From: Gamarada debralockiae
Taxonomy: Eukaryota > Ascomycota > Leotiomycetes > Helotiales > Hyphodiscaceae
DNA: 30,605 bases
Assembly (NCBI GenBank): GCA_002803225.1
Contig: NXFV01001850.1
Span: forward strand, 1 to 30,605
Direction: 5' to 3'
The notes beneath the pieces were generated by a model, which was not told the DNA's origin, searched no databases, and saw nothing but the letters and a program-made list of their open reading frames with translations. Position 1 is the stretch's first letter. Every line of letters begins with the position of its first letter. The position numbers were made by a program, and so were the translations under genes. Shown piece after piece: positions 19,710-30,579 of this stretch.

Positions 19710-21632
19710 ATGTTACGGCCGAAGATATCGAAATGCTTGCTCTGTTCATTCAGAGAAGCTCGAAAGACACAACAGTCACTTGTTCAACAATGGCGACCGA
19801 CAGCATCTTTCAAGCTCAAGTCCCACCCTTCGAAAGCTTCAGCTCGACCGTCGCGGATGAGTTTGGAAGAAGCCAGAAGGGTTGGCTTTTCGAATTCAAA
19901 GGTGTACGATGTCAATAGCAGGAACAGGAGACCACAAGATGGACCATTTGGAGGCATGAATCAAAGAGAAGCAAATATACGAGGAGTGCCAGAACGGCGG
20001 TCAGACAGTCAAGAGAAGAGAAATTCACGATTCGGTGCGAAAGATAAGGGTTCCACAAAGGACAGGGGATTTAAGGCTCTCAAGATGCAGAGATCGTTGG
20101 CATTCGTTTCTTACGATAATCGGATGGCGATCAAGGCACGAATTGTAGAGCAACGGCAAAAGGGCACCGAAGACACTTTCCAGCAGTTTAATCTGCTACC
20201 TTCGGTGGAAAAATCGATATTGACACAGGCATTGGATGGCATGGAAGATGTACACCCAACACCAGTGCAGAGGATCGCGATTCCTGCACTACTGGGAACT
20301 GACAAAAAAGAATCATCGAAGGATCGGAGAAGGGCCAAAGCGGGGAATCATAATAGTGGACAATTTTTGATCGCTGCTGAAACAGGATCCGGAAAGACGC
20401 TATCATATCTGATTCCAACAATCAACGCTGTGAAGCTGGCAGAGGCTGAGGATGCAGAGTTTGAGGCCCATGAGAAGGCTCTTCAGGAGGAGAAACTGCG
20501 CCAAAATGACCTGACTCTTGTATCACCGCCTCTCTCAAATATGCCGCATCCTACAACAGGCCGACCTCGAGCCATCATACTCGTTCCAACGGCTGAGCTT
20601 GTGGAACAAGTGGGTAATGTTGTCAAGTCATTTTCACATACCGTCAAATTCCGCTCCGCTATGATATCCTCGTCTTTCAGTGGAAAAGTTATTCGAAATC
20701 GTTTGTTCTCTCCACAAGGAATCGATATCCTGGTTTCGACACCACATTTACTCTCCTCAATCGCCGACTCTGATCCAAACATTCTTTCTCGCGTCTCTCA
20801 TCTCATCATTGACGAAGCCGACTCGCTTTTAGATCGAGGATTCTCTCCATTGACCTCGGCCATCATCGACCGTGCAACCCCATCGCTGAAGCAGCTCATT
20901 CTGTGTTCAGCAACTATCCCGCGAAGTTTAGATTCCTTTCTACGGAAAAGGTTTCCTGCTATCCAGCGTCTGGTCACACCCAATTTGCATGCAATTCCTA
21001 GACGTGTGCAACTCGGCGTCGTGGATGTCGAAAAAGACCCTTACCGTGGCAACAAGGATTTGGCTTGCGCAGACACTATCTGGTCAATCGGGAAAGCAGC
21101 CGCGGAACATGAGGGCCCTGTGAAAGATGAAATGGATGTTAAGCGCATCCTAGTATTCGTCAACGAGCGAGAGAAAACTGAGGAATTGACGAAGTACTTA
21201 ATATCCAAGGGCGTAGATGCTACTGCTCTTAGCAGAGATACCCCTGAGCTGCGCCAATCAGAAATGCTGGCTTCTTTCACCTCCGCGACTCCTCTTCTGG
21301 TCAAGAAAGGGGAGCATCCGGGATCCCTATCCGACAACCAACCCAACTACCTTCCTCCAGGTCACGTCGCACCGCCGGTGAAGCGTAATTTGCCCAACAC
21401 GAAGGTGCTGGTCACCACCGATTTGGGCTCGCGAGGTATCGACACCCTTGCCGTTCGCAATGTTATATTATACGATGTACCACACTCTACGATAGATTTC
21501 ATTCATAGACTTGGGAGGACGGGTAGAATGGGGAGACGAGGAAGGGGTATTGTACTCGTTGGGAAGCATGATCGGAGGGATGTCGTGGCAGAGGTGAAGG
21601 AGGGCATGTTCAAGGGACAGGCACTCATCTAA
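19710..21632 (+). CDS. MRH4: ATP-dependent RNA helicase MRH4, mitochondrial
   Basis: MRH4 is a DEAD-box helicase that unwinds RNA during assembly of the mitochondrial large ribosomal subunit. A single exon gives about 640 residues. All core motifs are visible: HPTPVQRIAIPALL (Q motif), AAETGSGKT (Walker A), PTAELVEQV (Ia), STPHL (Ib), LIIDEADSL (DEAD), CSATIP (SAT), LVTTDLGSRGID (V) and IHRLGRTGRMGRRG (VI). The N-terminus, MLRPKISKCLLCSFREARK, is rich in basic residues and lacks early acids, as in a mitochondrial presequence. I prefer the methionine at 19710 (A at -3); an in-frame one lies four codons earlier at 19698. A 123-residue overlapping frame at 19547-19918 is a shadow. Confidence 0.93.
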   Translation: MLRPKISKCLLCSFREARKTQQSLVQQWRPTASFKLKSHPSKASARPSRMSLEEARRVGFSNSKVYDVNSRNRRPQDGPFGGMNQREANIRGVPERRSDSQEKRNSRFGAKDKGSTKDRGFKALKMQRSLAFVSYDNRMAIKARIVEQRQKGTEDTFQQFNLLPSVEKSILTQALDGMEDVHPTPVQRIAIPALLGTDKKESSKDRRRAKAGNHNSGQFLIAAETGSGKTLSYLIPTINAVKLAEAEDAEFEAHEKALQEEKLRQNDLTLVSPPLSNMPHPTTGRPRAIILVPTAELVEQVGNVVKSFSHTVKFRSAMISSSFSGKVIRNRLFSPQGIDILVSTPHLLSSIADSDPNILSRVSHLIIDEADSLLDRGFSPLTSAIIDRATPSLKQLILCSATIPRSLDSFLRKRFPAIQRLVTPNLHAIPRRVQLGVVDVEKDPYRGNKDLACADTIWSIGKAAAEHEGPVKDEMDVKRILVFVNEREKTEELTKYLISKGVDATALSRDTPELRQSEMLASFTSATPLLVKKGEHPGSLSDNQPNYLPPGHVAPPVKRNLPNTKVLVTTDLGSRGIDTLAVRNVILYDVPHSTIDFIHRLGRTGRMGRRGRGIVLVGKHDRRDVVAEVKEGMFKGQALI

Positions 21633-22425
21633 TGCAACTCCTCTCACGGCGCATGGAAAATGTAACGAATACCTGTATAATACTGTATAAAAGAAAATAT
21701 GAGGCTCAAGTCGAGTCCTCTGGGTCATGTCTGAAGGACTCACCCTATCCCCCATCACTTTCGCCACTATCTGCTTTCACGCATGCCATGTTGCGAAGCC
21801 TGCCAAACATTGCTGTCGAGTTGATGACAAACTTATCTGTCGCGTTTTTCTCATTCGCTGCTTCGGATCATCGCTCTTACCTGTCTTGTCGATTTCAGAC
21901 CGTCGTAACTATTGTGGTTAGGCTTTTCCAGGTTCCACGGCCAGCGTGGTGGTGTATCCTTCAAATGTGTGTGTCAGCAATGTCAGCCCTAGGGAGGCTC
22001 AATAACAAATACGATTCAACGAATCAGAGAGTGAAGAATAATTTTCTTGCACAATCATTCGTCAAATTTAACGACGGGATCGAAGATGGCCTTGCTGCAT
22101 ATCCAATGAATCGGGCTCTTATACGATGTGACAGCATCTGCACTACCAATTTCCTATTGTATCCACCGAGCACCAGAGAGGCCTGCACAAAGGCGAAGCC
22201 TACGAGATTTAGCAGGAGGATATCTGATCTCCACCCGAGTTTTGCGTAAAAGGAAGGCGATATTTCCCATTTTGGAAACGATGTGCGAGCGGCGGGTTGG
22301 CTATCATTGTCTAAAAGAGCCTAAAAGGCTTCCCCTCGCCTCTTGAATGTCAAAGTTTAGCAATCTCTCGCGTCTCATTCTGGGTAGTATCACAACAGAG
22401 TTCAAAGGCTCTTCAACCCGCAGCC
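21633..22425. other. Spacer, MRH4 to adenylation gene
   Basis: A plus-strand open frame of 205 residues covers 21632-22249 but shows no domain, signal or family resemblance, and starts on the MRH4 stop codon. I treat it as chance. The right part is the likely promoter of the adenylation gene. Confidence 0.4.
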
Positions 22426-24133
22426 ATGCCTCAAGTTGACATGAAGCCATATCCTACTCTGATTGAAGAAAGGGCATCCGAGACGCCTGACAGGACATAT
22501 GCCATCATTCCAAAATCAGACAACCTTCAAGATGGCTACAAAAACTTCACATACAAGCAACTTGTAATAGCGATAGACACTATGTCCTGGTGGCTGGATC
22601 AAAATCTGAGAGATTCGGTAAACTTGGAGACCATAGCTTACATGGGGGCAAGTGACCTCCGATATTTGTTTCTCTATGTCGCAGCTATCAAGACTCGGCG
22701 CAAGGTAGTTTCAACTCATCTTGTTCTTCAAATCATCAGTTGACCAATCCCCAGGTGCTATTTCCTCTATTCATGAATTCTAGACAAGCTCAATTGAGCC
22801 TTCTGAGTTCAACGAATTGCCGAGTTTTGATTGCGTCTGCTGAATTGCTACACCATTGGCACGCGCTCAGTCCTGAAGTAGACGGCTTCACAATACTGCC
22901 TATGCCCCCATTTGAACACTTCATCAATGATCACGCCGTTGCGCCATATCCTTTCACCAAGACTTGGGAAGATATAAAACATGATCCGATTTACATTGCC
23001 CAAACCTCTGGCACTACCGGTCGGTCATTCCATCCTTCGATTCATCCTGACGCAAGACCTCTGACAATCTCACAGGCCTACCAAAACCAATCCAATACAC
23101 AAATCTCATGTTCTCCCTCTGGGACTACGGAAACACCGACGTACTCTTCAACAGCATGAATGTGATAGTGCCGATGCCACCCTCCTGGATCCTCGGTCTC
23201 CTTTTCTACGTCCACATTCCCCTCGACTACGGCGTGATGCCAGTGCTCCTTCCTGTCACTGCACCCCAGCCCATGACCCCAGAATACATCGACAGAGTGC
23301 ACACATCTGTCCACGCCGGCGCCGGTATCTACATCCCCGCCGTTCTCAAAGAACTAGGCCGCAACCCAACATACCTCGATCACATGAAAAATATGAAGTG
23401 GGTAGGCTTCGGCGGCGCACCGCTCGATCGCGAGACGGGGGATATTTTCGCATCTTTCTTGCACGTGCAGCCGCTTATGGGATCCACTGAAGTTGGTGGG
23501 TATGGAGTGCTAGCTTCAGAGCGTGAAGAGTGGATGTACTACAATTTCAATCCCGAGACCGGGTTTCGGTTCCTGCAGTACCAAGATGATTTGTACGAAA
23601 GTATTATTGTCAAGCACACAGAGCCCGAGAAGGCTGGAACGCAGGTCATTTTCCACGTCTTCCCGGATCTGGATGTTTATCATACCAAGGATGTGTGGAG
23701 GAGACATCCTACTAAGAAGAATATGTGGATCATGTGTGGACGGACGGACGATTTTGTGAAATTGGCAAGTTTGACGAAATTCAATGCTACACACATTGAG
23801 GGCATACTATTGAAAAATCCGATGGTGAAGGCTGTTGTTATGGGTGGTGAGGGGAGGAAGGTGTCGTTTTTGTTGGTTGAGCTTGCGGATCAGGGGATGG
23901 ATGAGAAAGATGCTCTTGATGCGCTTTGGCCTGTGATTGAGGAGACAAATAAGGACATTTCTTGGGAGATTCGGGTGAGGAGGGAGATGGTCATGTTTGC
24001 GACGAAGGGGAAACCGCTGAAGAGGGTGCTAGGGAAGGGAACGACGAATCGCAAGGCCACGACTGAGGATTACGCTGAGGAGATTGAGAAGCTGTATCAG
24101 AGGAATACTGGGCTGACGAATGGGCATGCATAG
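22426..24133 (+). CDS. Stand-alone AMP-binding (NRPS-like adenylation) enzyme
   Basis: Adenylation enzymes activate a carboxylic acid with ATP to an acyl-adenylate. Exons 22426-22704, 22755-23019 and 23076-24133 give 533 residues. Signature motifs are IYIAQTSGTTGLPKPI (A3, ATP binding; the second intron splits the Gly codon of TTG), PLMGSTEVGGYG (A5), GRTDDFVKLASL (A8) and KGKPLKRVLGKGTTNRKAT (A10, catalytic Lys region). The sequence resembles adenylation domains of fungal NRPS-like reductases, which normally continue into a carrier domain (with a GxDS Ser) and a reductase or thioesterase. Here it ends 20-odd residues after A10 (TNGHA, stop) and nothing similar follows. Its substrate cannot be read from sequence by eye. 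Confidence 0.85.
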
Positions 24134-24885
24134 TGAATTGCAAATATTCGAGTTTGGATGACATTCACAACGCCTCTCTGACTCCAAGAAGTAGTGAGAT
24201 GTGAAAGTTTGTTTCTGTGGCAAATCTGAGCGATCGTACGATGTTCCTCAGGTTCACCTCATGCATATCGGGATCTCGCAGACCGAAGGATGGGGGCTAA
24301 GGAAGAATTCAGCCCCGCGCTGAGAATACTGGAGTGACAAATAAGCATATGTGGAGGATGTGGCGGGCGTCATCATCAACTGCCGCCCGGTTCCCATCCC
24401 GCCACAGAAGCCAAGCCGACGGGAAACCCACCACTCTGGAAGCGACAAATGAAATTCCCGAGAGTCACGGCCACCATTTGACAGCCTTATGGGCAGATTA
24501 ATTTCCACAGCCTCCTGAAAGCCCAACGATCAGCCAATTAACTTTGATCGGATCATTGGGTTGGGGGAGGAGGTTTTTTCATTGGTGGAAGTTACGAGAG
24601 CTAGCGCTTACGTAGCTGTACTGTACACCGCTTATTTTTCAGCACACCATCTTCAGCGCTGACCAACAAGCGGCAAGTCGCCGACCTGTTGCGCATGTCA
24701 GAAAATGCATAGCCACGTACCTCACAATCGTTCTTTAATAATAGATATGCTTGCCTTTGTTGTCTCAATTGATCCGTTTTCATTCCATGCATTCGCTCTT
24801 TAAAGAAATACCTTAGGTCGCTACCGGCCTTATGCAAGTACAGTATCGCCTCTTGCACGCATTCAACCCCAACAGCACCGCAAAT
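24134..24885. other. Spacer between adenylation gene and four-pass protein
   Basis: I find no carrier or release-domain remnant in any frame that I can recognise, and no gene. Minus-strand frames at 24254-24526 and 24601-24858 look like chance. The frame of the next gene is open upstream to 24832 (MQVQYRLLHAF), which I read as 5' leader. Confidence 0.4.
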
Positions 24886-25638
24886 ATGGCATTACTACCA
24901 CTGGGCATCGCATTAATTGTGCTGATGATTGATTCGGCGATTGAATTAGCTTTTATCTCCTCCATGGTCGGCTATATACATCGATCCGGCGCAAATCAAT
25001 ATCCCTTCGATACATTTTCCCAGGACTCCAGTTCTGCTTCTGTCGCCTACCTGAACGCGAAACCGGCCGGTCTACTTTTGAATGAAGGTCACACCAGCAA
25101 CGGAGCCGCTGGCACAGCGCTTGTCTTGATCTGTTTCGGCGGCTTTCTAGTCCTATGGCATCAACGACGGCGAGAACGAATGGTACAAGTGCCCAAACCT
25201 CCAACAAAGGAGACCTAGTTAACAAACCCATAGAACATAAACCAAAGACCTTCTCGACTTTTCTTAACTTACACGATCTTCACCATCCTCTCCTTCCTAC
25301 TTACTACTGCTGCACTGGCCTATACCTTTGCTGTCACGAACCAAACGAAAGGACAGTCAATCGATCGTACTGTCGCTGCTCAATATCAGGGTAACCCTTA
25401 CCCTTTGGATAAATGGACGCCGGAGAATTGGACGAAAGCCCTTATTGCAGTCGTCATTGACGAGACCGATGCGAGTTACCTCCGACATTGGCTGAGAGTA
25501 ATGGAAGGTTGGAAATGGAATTTGATACCTATGTTCCTCATCGGCTTGGTGGTGGCTTCACTGAGTGTGATGGCTTGCTTGCAGGAAAGGAGACTGGCAA
25601 GGAGGGATGGTGGACAATTTGGGAGACCGAAATTTTAG
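24886..25638 (+). CDS. Four-pass membrane protein, fungal, unknown function
   Basis: Exons 24886-25182 and 25234-25638 give 233 residues. The intron starts GTACAAGTG, ends CCCATAG and has a GTTAAC branch-like site. Four hydrophobic segments are clear: LGIALIVLMIDSAIELAF (about 5-27), AAGTALVLICFGGFLVLW (about 75-92), YTIFTILSFLLTTAALAY (about 111-130) and IPMFLIGLVVASLSVMA (about 200-220). RRRER follows segment 2. The loop between segments 3 and 4 has DKWTPENWTKALI and an LRHWLRVMEGWKWN stretch before the last helix, a pattern I associate with uncharacterised leotiomycete membrane proteins. A longer start at 24832 is possible, but 24886 sits directly before the first helix. Confidence 0.65.
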
Positions 25639-26020
25639 GACAAGTCGAGTCCGATCCTGGAAGAATGTGTATGATTGGGCGTGATATCATGACTTCAAGT
25701 GAAAAGCCTGATCACATGCCAGAATGACCATTCGGATGTAAAAATGTAATGTGTATTAGTGGGAGGGTTGCAGACAGAAGTTCTTTCAAGTACTTGCCCT
25801 AACCCAGTTTATTCACGGACTTTTCCATTATTCTCTGCAGCTCAAGTCATCTTCAACTATTGTATTAAATCGGCAAAAGTTCTTCATGCCATTTAGCGCC
25901 CCTTGAAGAATACATTACTTCATATATAAATCGAGAAACAATTTACATGCCCATTCACTCATCTCATCTCAGCGTCTCTATTGATACCTATATCATCTTT
26001 CCTTTCAAGCACTGGCATTT
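25639..26020. other. Convergent 3' region
   Basis: Follows the four-pass gene and precedes the end of the minus-strand pseudogene. It probably holds polyadenylation signals (AT-rich around 25730-25760 and 25905-25945). No gene seen. Confidence 0.4.
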
Positions 26021-26740
26021 TCATAATTCTAGTGTATCGTCATAGTCTTTGACAGGAAAGACCTGGGTTCCCTCAAAGTAAAGCCTCACATAGCCCGAGT
26101 CATACTGGAACAAAAAGCATCCATTGGTATATTTGGTCAACCTATCCACATCAATCTCGGTACCGCCAGGAGGTAGTTTCTTGTCGTTCTTGATGTTGAG
26201 TGCCAGTCTGGACCCTTGATGCAGCCATACCAGGGAACATTCTCCCAAGAGTGGTGAGCATCGCACCAACCCCGCTTGCGTATTGCAGGCAAGGGAAGAA
26301 GCCAGATGCTGGCAAGTCATCAGCTAGCGGCTGCTTTGGCCACGGATGCCATTTGGGGAGTAAGGATGTACGCATAGACTGTTGCACCGTTTGCAGTGAG
26401 GGAGCTCGCGAGCTTCCTTTTCAGACCCAAGGTACCCCTTCTCCTACCCTCCTTGGGGAACCTGGTTACATTCCTGGGATAATGTTTCCTGCTCTGGAAA
26501 GGCCACCCTCGTATAAATGTGCCGCATAGACACCATCCTTCGAGAAGAGAACAAGCGCAGTACATCCATGCAGCCGTGTGATGCCGATATTGAACGACCT
26601 ACTTCGAAACGGTCAGTACAGGGAGGTGGAAGTCTCGTTTTGGAAATTCGGGTTGTAAATTCGAGCGGAACGAGGAAGTTTGTCCGTCTCTGTGTTGACG
26701 AAGTTGTTGGTGAAGACACGAGTGTGTAGACGAGAGGTGG
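26021..26740 (-). pseudogene. Frameshifted remnant of a fungal secreted-protein family
   Basis: Three different minus-strand frames carry consecutive parts of what looks like one protein. Around 26600-26500 is FNIGITRLHGCTALVLFS, a block I recall from the C-terminal region of secreted fungal proteins. Around 26400-26335, in another frame, is GATVYAYILTPQMASVA. Then comes YASGVGAMLTTLG, and in a third frame the ending TNGCFLFQYDSGYVRLYFEG up to the stop at 26021. Changes of frame and an in-frame TAA after the first block cannot be cured by obvious introns. I read it as a broken gene; a many-intron gene is less likely. The family name and function are not known to me. Confidence 0.5.
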
Positions 26741-27348
26741 GTTCGCGGAGGAGAAGTCTAGGATGAATGGCAGTATTGCGGGTGCGTCTTGTCAGCTTCG
26801 CTCGGAACTCGATTTCTGGATTCTGATATTGGACATTCATACAACGTGAGTTACAGCTCATTTGACATTATCCCTATGGAAGCCCGCAGGTATGGAAAGT
26901 TTATGTCAATTACATTGTCTTTATTGTATTTATTGTCTTTCAAATGTGTACTGTTTTTGATTACTTCTAATCTTTATCACTTTTCTTGCATGTATGAGCT
27001 TTGTTCTTGTTATTGTCTTGATGTTCTCATAGGTTCGGGTGTCTTTATTGTGTACGGCTCATAACGAAAAGAGGTTTTGATGAACGAGGCAGCTGAGCTA
27101 AAGAGTTCGTGGCGCAGCTTCAAAACTCCTCCTAAGTAGGGACGGACGAAAGAAGAGAGCAAGTATAGCTTAAAACGCGGGCACATGAGATTTTCGAAAA
27201 AGCCCAGAACGCGTAGGATGCACATAGTACCAAAAGATCTCTTGAAACAGCTTCTCAAAGCTAGTTTATTCGCTGAACCTACTCCTGTTCATCAATCATG
27301 AGACTCCACGCTGCACAATCCATCAAAACCACAATGCTTAGTAGCAAA
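26741..27348. other. Spacer, possible upstream remains of the pseudogene
   Basis: 26741-26861 may contain more of the decayed gene, but I cannot align it. 26900-27060 is T-rich with repeated TTATTGT. The rest shows nothing I can support. Confidence 0.35.
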
Positions 27349-28056
27349 TCAAGACGTCGTTCCTTGCTGCAACTCATAAATACCGAACCGATTCCCCTCC
27401 ACATCCAAAAAATACATGTACCACCCATTATCCCCCTCCTTCTCTTTCCCACTCATCGTCTTCCCACCTAGCTCTTCGACAAGCTTCTTAGTCTATTTCG
27501 TATTAGTTTATCCCCAAAGCAAAGCCATTCTGAAATGTCAAAACCACAAGTTGACAACGAGGCGGGAAACACACAGATTCAATGCTCTCCACAAAATGAT
27601 AGACTGTCGTTCCCATTCCATTTTTCAACTCTGTGCCTTTCTTGCATTCGGCAGGAACTTGCACGATACCTCCCGTCAATCCTATGACATATTCCTTTGT
27701 TAGCATTACTCCTCTTGACGCCAAAGAATCGCACTAGAAAGAAGGAAGTAAAATTACCCGATTTTCCACCGTACGAAAACATAGCGATTCTCTCTTCCGG
27801 ATATTTGTCCGTAGCAGCTTTCCAATCCCAGGATGGGAAGAGGGAGTTGTAGAACTTCTGTTAGGAAGGAAACATTAGTAGCTTGCTTGGTGACTATGGA
27901 CGAAAAAGAAATAGAAAGGGGGGAGGGAGGGAACAAAAGGAAGGGAGAGGAGAGGACAACCTTGCAGGATTGTACGTCAACGGCGGGAATTTCGACCCAG
28001 CACGGGGTGCCGACGGGAGGGATTGTCCATGTTTGTTTCTCTGTGGATTCGGACAT
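27349..28056 (-). CDS. VOC-superfamily (glyoxalase/bleomycin-resistance-like) protein
   Basis: Four exons, 28056-27961, 27857-27758, 27681-27575 and 27492-27349, stay in frame and give 148 residues, the usual length of a single VOC module. It starts MSESTEKQTWTIPPVGTPCW, then VEIPAVDVQSCKKFYNSLF, the N-terminal strand-helix of the fold. The middle has LTGGIVQVPAECKKG and the end TKKLVEELGGK and NGWYMYFLDVEGNRFGIYEL, with the closing Glu expected at the metal site. VOC proteins act as lyases, dioxygenases or antibiotic-binding proteins, so the reaction cannot be named. Introns are 103, 76 and 82 bases. The gene looks intact. Confidence 0.85.
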
Positions 28057-29056
28057 TTTGGATGGTGGTGATTTGCTTCGACTGTGAGATTTGTTCGTAA
28101 TTGAAGTTTGGAACTAATGGTGGGAAGGAACGACTTTTGTGGGTGCGTCGAGGATACTTATAGACTTCAGAAACATATTGGAGATGCGCCGTCTTATTCT
28201 TTATTCCTCTCACCGCTCTTGGAAGAATAGGCAACCCAGCATCATTCAATCATGGCATTCAATCAAAGAATCTCAAACAAGCCCCGCAAGCCTCAAAAAG
28301 TATCTAGGTGATCAACCACTTGATGCGGGAAGCGGGGTTTCCTTGGCGCGATGAGCGAGGCCAATTGACGTGAGCATGTGTGACTCAACACACGAAAGTG
28401 GCGCGTGGTCAGGCGATTCCTGCTTGGAGACAACGTCTCAATCCTTTCTTTGTCCACGTACCCACAAAAGATCAAACTTTCGCATTTAAAACCCCGCATG
28501 AAGCATCAGGGAAACACGCAGCTTCCTGCAAAGTGGGAATGCAGCTCAAATTGTGCGCTTGCATAATCTTACATTCTGTGACCAGCGTACGAAATGTTTT
28601 TCTTGACAGCGATGTTGCAGCTTGAAAAATCCGGGTAGCCATGAGTATGGTACAGAATTTCCTTCAGTTCCAATTGATTAGCTTGTACCTCCCTATTTCA
28701 GAAGGACCAGAGATCTTGCAGTCTCTACCTCCGTAATTCATGAGATAATCTCGAACCGTCGCACCAGCCATTCAGATCTGGGCTGCACTCAGCTGGAGAA
28801 CCCTTATGGGTGGAGTTGTTGCTCTGAGCAATTTTCGTTGTAGGACTAGCAAGTGCTACAGGGATATCCTCTCCTATTCCCGGGGAATATGCGTTGAAAT
28901 GCGCGTAAACTTCGCCCTTCTCTTGTCCAATTGTGCATCTCACCCAATAAAACAAATCAGAAAAACAGAACCAGAATGTACTCTCGCTGCGGATGGATTG
29001 GTCTCCAGTCAAAAATCCCCCTATCTTAGGATTCCTTGGCCCGCTTGTTTTTGATA
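28057..29056. other. 1-kb spacer without a supportable gene
   Basis: Open frames on both strands are under 120 residues (the longest, minus 28725-29084, is 119) and show no recognisable domain. The first 150 bases are the likely promoter of the VOC gene. Confidence 0.4.
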
Positions 29057-29767
29057 CTAGTAGGTTTGGATGCTGGTATGACAATTATGGGTGAGGGGGA
29101 ACTCTAGGCCAGCGGGATGGAGGAGGTCGTCCAGGTGGCCAACCTGGTGGTCGGGTATGGCGCCGAGGGTGTCTCGATCCTGGCCTACGGTCATCGAATA
29201 CAGGGGCTTAGGAGGCTCAGACATTGGCAACATGTGTATTCTGATTTCCCAACCTGGCTCAACGGTAACCTCCCAAGTTTGTGACAGAATGATATCTCCA
29301 TCTGGGCCCATAAGATTGCAACGACCACCCAGCACTTAAGGACCGATAACGTCCGCATGTGAAAATGAGTCACGTATCAAACCTTCCATGCCCTAGAGTT
29401 CTCTTAGCTATTGCCCCCAAATCACTGCAAACTCACTGCTCTTGTCTTCGCTATCCAGTATGGAAATATGAATATCCTTCTTACGCAGACTTTGAATCTG
29501 ATGATTTGTCTCTTCTCCTCCGGAGATAAAGAGACGTACGCAAGAGCACGCGCTTTCGGCCATCTCAGCAACATCTGGTGAGAGTTTGGGAAGCGGCATC
29601 TTTTGAACGCCGGGGTGGATCACCAAGTCGCCCGCATTTCCATATGTATCTACCACCGTGATGGAAGGGGTTTCGTTACTTGTTTCGGCAATAACAAAGT
29701 CTCTACACTTCAATGGAGTGTCATTTTCAGTTTTCAGTCCCATCTCAGATGTATATGAAGTGCTCAT
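29057..29767 (-). pseudogene. Ubiquitin-like-domain protein remnant with in-frame stops
   Basis: One minus-strand frame runs through the region, interrupted by TAG (29408-29410), TAG (29393-29395) and TAA (29336-29338). The C-terminal part reads GMEGLIRDSFSHADVIGP, stop, then CNLMGPDGDIILSQTWEVTV and WEIRIHMLPMSEPPKP. It matches the fungal ubiquitin-like fold found in many uncharacterised proteins, whose usual form is GMxxLIxxAFxHVxVIGPxV followed by YDLxGPDGEIILPxxW. The N-terminal 119-residue stretch (29767-29411) is not recognisable. An intron could hide the first two stops, but not the TAA inside the conserved motif. Sequence continues past WPM-like MLPM to a stop at 29057. Confidence 0.65.
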
Positions 29768-30183
29768 GTCTGATTACTGTTCATCCACCGGCTCTTGGGC
29801 TTTACAGTTCCCTTATAGCGATTGATTTGGTTCGACGGGCGTGGGAATCCGCGGAACCTGCGTCCCATCGGAATCTTCTGCCTCAGAAAAAAGATTTTTG
29901 CGCGTGTTTCATACTCAATCTGAGTATCGAGACCGTCGACCCTGCAATGTGGAATTCGTGAAGCGATCTCCCGAAAGATTCTTCGTCTGGCACCTTTTCG
30001 ATCCAAACCGGAAGCGGCTTCTGTCTGAAAGGTTGCATTGGAGCTGTTGATGGCCCCGCAATATCGTCGCTATCGTTGAGGCTGGGGCTAAAAGAGACTA
30101 CTGACAGTTGTTCGCTGTCGTAGGTTGTAACTGTGACAAAAGACTCAGTTGAGTGGTTTAGGCCTATTGAAGCTCGTTACCAT
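29768..30183. other. Right-edge spacer
   Basis: Upstream of the ubiquitin-like remnant. An 80-residue minus-strand frame (29764-30006) has no recognisable feature. No gene is supported. Confidence 0.35.
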
Positions 30184-30293
30184 CGAACTTGGACAATGGC
30201 TAAGGCTGCTAAGGAGGTTCGACTTTCACATTCGAACTCGAACTTGGACAATGGCTAAGGCTGCTAAGGAGGTTCGACTTTCACATTCGAACT
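30184..30293. repeat. Perfect tandem duplication, 55-base unit x2
   Basis: The unit starting CGAACTTGGACAATGGCTAA and ending CACATTCGAACT occurs twice without a mismatch (30184-30238 and 30239-30293). The unit starts and ends with the short repeat CGAACT, a likely slippage or recombination point. As 55 is not a multiple of three, it would shift any frame crossing it. Confidence 0.9.
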
Positions 30294-30579
30294 CATGTCT
30301 AGCTCGAAAGATGCTCCGACGAACAATGTTACTCCCAGCTTGACAGAATAACCATTACGTGCAGAGAGAATGGAGGAAATTGCAGTCTTATCGATCGGAA
30401 GAATTTTTTAACATATATTGGTCTCACAGAAATTTTGGCAATGAAAACCCTTTGAAATTCGATTGATAGCGACAAAGTTGAAGTTTTGTTACGCGATTGA
30501 GAACGCTCCACGACACACACGAGACAGCGATCTTCTTCAATTCAACTTCATCTTATGCTTCAGACTCACCAGCTCTTCC

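Noticed and set aside
19547..19918. 123-residue frame overlapping the MRH4 start
   Set aside because: It is a shifted frame over the MRH4 presequence; MRH4 motifs are in the other frame.
21632..22249. 205-residue open frame downstream of MRH4
   Set aside because: Its start overlaps the MRH4 stop, and it has no domain, signal, or coherent composition; length alone is not enough.
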